Source: Oleimicrobium sp037445575
Lineage (GTDB): Bacteria > Zhuqueibacterota > Zhuqueibacteria > JANLFK01 > Oleimicrobiaceae
DNA: 5,879 nucleotides
Assembly: GCA_037445575.1 (NCBI GenBank)
Contig: JBBIKH010000210.1
Location: 1 to 5,879, forward strand
Direction of reading: 5' to 3'
Shown piece after piece: positions 4,744-5,879 of the stretch. The first letter of the stretch is position 1. Each line of letters opens with the position of its first letter. A program made the translations under genes and the position numbers. Under the pieces are notes generated by a model. It was given only the letters and a program-made list of their open reading frames with translations, was not told the DNA's origin and did no database searches.

Positions 4744-5879
4744 ATGAAAAACAAAATTCTCGGGCAGAGAGGGAGTATCGTATTCAGGGCGGTTGCTGTC
4801 TCCGTCATCCTGGCCGCCGTGGTCATCGCCTCAACAATGTGCGCCCCTCCATCGCCGACGCCGCAACCCTCACCGCCCACAGAAGTGGTTAAAGAGGTCG
4901 TCAAAGAAGTGAAAGGGGGCGCTACACTGGCCATCGAGCACTTCAGCATCATCCAGGGGACGACCTGGTCTGGAGCTCACGATCGTGCGGGGAAAAGGAT
5001 CGCCGAAAAATACCCCACCGTGGAGTACATCTACCGGGAGGAGGTGGGGCCTGACGCTGCCGTTCCTTACGCCGAAGAGCTGATCGCTGCCGGGGCTGAC
5101 ATCGTGGTGGGGAACGCCGAGTTCATGGGGTTGCCCTTGAAAGACATCGCCGATAAATATCCGGATGTCTATTTTGCCTCCATCATCGCCAGTGACCTGA
5201 CCACCAAGAGAAACTTCATCCGGCTCTTCCCCAGGCAATACCAGGCGCTGTACCTGGAAGGGCTCATCGCCGGCGCGTTGACCAAGACGGGCAACATCGG
5301 AATCGTCTCGGCATTCCCGTGCGTCCAGGTCATCAGGCGGCAGGCCGGTTTCTACCTGGGGGTGATGGACGCGGCCAAGCTGCTGGGCAAAGAGGTCAAG
5401 GTCTACGTGAAGTACGTTGGCGACTGGTATCTGCCCACCGAGGAGCGAGATATCGCCAAGACCCTGGTATCTCAGTATAACGTGGACGTCTTGACCCAAC
5501 AGACCGATTCCGGCTCCCCCCTGGACGTGGCTACAGAAGAGGGCATCTGGTTCGTCGGGAAGGACATGGACATCGTGGGCTTCTACGGTTGGTCAAGCAC
5601 GGATACGGTGGCTGTGTCCTTCGACACGCGCTGGGAGGTCCTCTATGACAAGATCGTCAAGGACTGGCTGGCCGGTGACAAGACCCCGGAAACGGTGCTG
5701 TATCTGGGCATGGACGACAAGATGATCCTGGCCGATGGTACAGAGGAGTACACCGTTGACATCATGAACAACAACAAGGTGGGCCTGGAAGCCATCAGCC
5801 CCAAGGCGCTGCCATTGATCCCGGATGATATTATCCAGCTCGTCGATAATAGGAGAGACCAGATGATCAAGGGGGTGTG
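4744..5879 (+). CDS. BMP/PnrA-family ABC transporter substrate-binding lipoprotein (3' truncated by window)
   Basis: The frame is open for 378 codons and runs off the right edge. The product looks like the extracytoplasmic binding component of a BMP-type ABC importer, a family that includes PnrA/TmpC and mostly binds purine nucleosides. Residues 1-12 are basic, 13-30 hydrophobic, and Cys33 (STMC) is the likely lipidated residue, though the lipobox is poor. A Pro/Ser/Thr-rich linker with VVKEVVKEV (48-56) precedes the globular domain. Family-like stretches include YAEELIAAGADIVVG (109-123), YPDVYFASI (139-147), ALYLEGLIAGALTKTGNIGIV (168-188), QAGFYLGV (200-207), the Asp-rich GKDMDIVGFY (272-281), and a C-terminal helix with PDDIIQLVDNRRDQMIKG (360-377). 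Only a few dozen residues are probably missing. Transporter ATPase and permease genes would be expected further downstream. The gene follows the hydroxylase set on the same strand after a 215-base gap, so it may be part of the same operon or have its own promoter. The ligand cannot be told from sequence alone. Confidence 0.85.
   Translation, partial: MKNKILGQRGSIVFRAVAVSVILAAVVIASTMCAPPSPTPQPSPPTEVVKEVVKEVKGGATLAIEHFSIIQGTTWSGAHDRAGKRIAEKYPTVEYIYREEVGPDAAVPYAEELIAAGADIVVGNAEFMGLPLKDIADKYPDVYFASIIASDLTTKRNFIRLFPRQYQALYLEGLIAGALTKTGNIGIVSAFPCVQVIRRQAGFYLGVMDAAKLLGKEVKVYVKYVGDWYLPTEERDIAKTLVSQYNVDVLTQQTDSGSPLDVATEEGIWFVGKDMDIVGFYGWSSTDTVAVSFDTRWEVLYDKIVKDWLAGDKTPETVLYLGMDDKMILADGTEEYTVDIMNNNKVGLEAISPKALPLIPDDIIQLVDNRRDQMIKGV

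Noticed and set aside
4870..5499. 209-codon open frame on the minus strand over the binding-protein gene
   Set aside because: The plus-strand frame has a strong ribosome binding site, a signal sequence and family-like stretches along its whole length. The antisense product resembles nothing and is a shadow.

Overview
The window holds five genes, all on the + strand, plus the last codons of a sixth at the left edge. The core is a molybdenum hydroxylase of the xanthine oxidase / aerobic CO dehydrogenase family. It is encoded in the order FAD subunit (73-957), [2Fe-2S] subunit (997-1473) and molybdopterin catalytic subunit (1485-3830). A CoxG-type SRPBCC protein with a C-terminal membrane anchor follows (3908-4528). 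After a 215-base hairpin-rich gap comes a BMP/PnrA-type periplasmic-binding lipoprotein (4744 onward) that runs off the right edge.

Electrons should pass from the Mo site of the large subunit, through two [2Fe-2S] clusters in the small subunit, to FAD in the medium subunit. The CoxG-like protein would tie the enzyme to the membrane and its acceptor. The catalytic loop of the large subunit reads RGAGR, without the Cys of true (form I) CO dehydrogenase, so CO is an unlikely substrate. The downstream binding protein belongs to a family that mostly binds purine nucleosides and related small molecules. A reasonable inference is uptake and oxidation of a purine-like, N-heterocyclic or aldehyde compound, but the substrate cannot be read from this window.

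Three of the four gene junctions carry inverted or short-period repeats that begin inside the 3' end of the preceding gene and include or enclose its stop codon (938-977, 3815-3891, 4518-4710). The coxS-coxL junction, only 11 bases long, has none. This repeated arrangement is the most unusual feature I see.

Organism: a bacterium of fairly high GC. The lipoprotein linker rich in Pro/Thr/Ser followed by a VVKEV repeat, the short palindromic intergenic repeats and the form-II-like hydroxylase together suggest Chloroflexota, perhaps an uncultured Anaerolineae-like lineage. This is a moderate-confidence inference from style, not from a marker gene. No rRNA, tRNA, CRISPR, transposase or clear Rho-independent terminator was seen.
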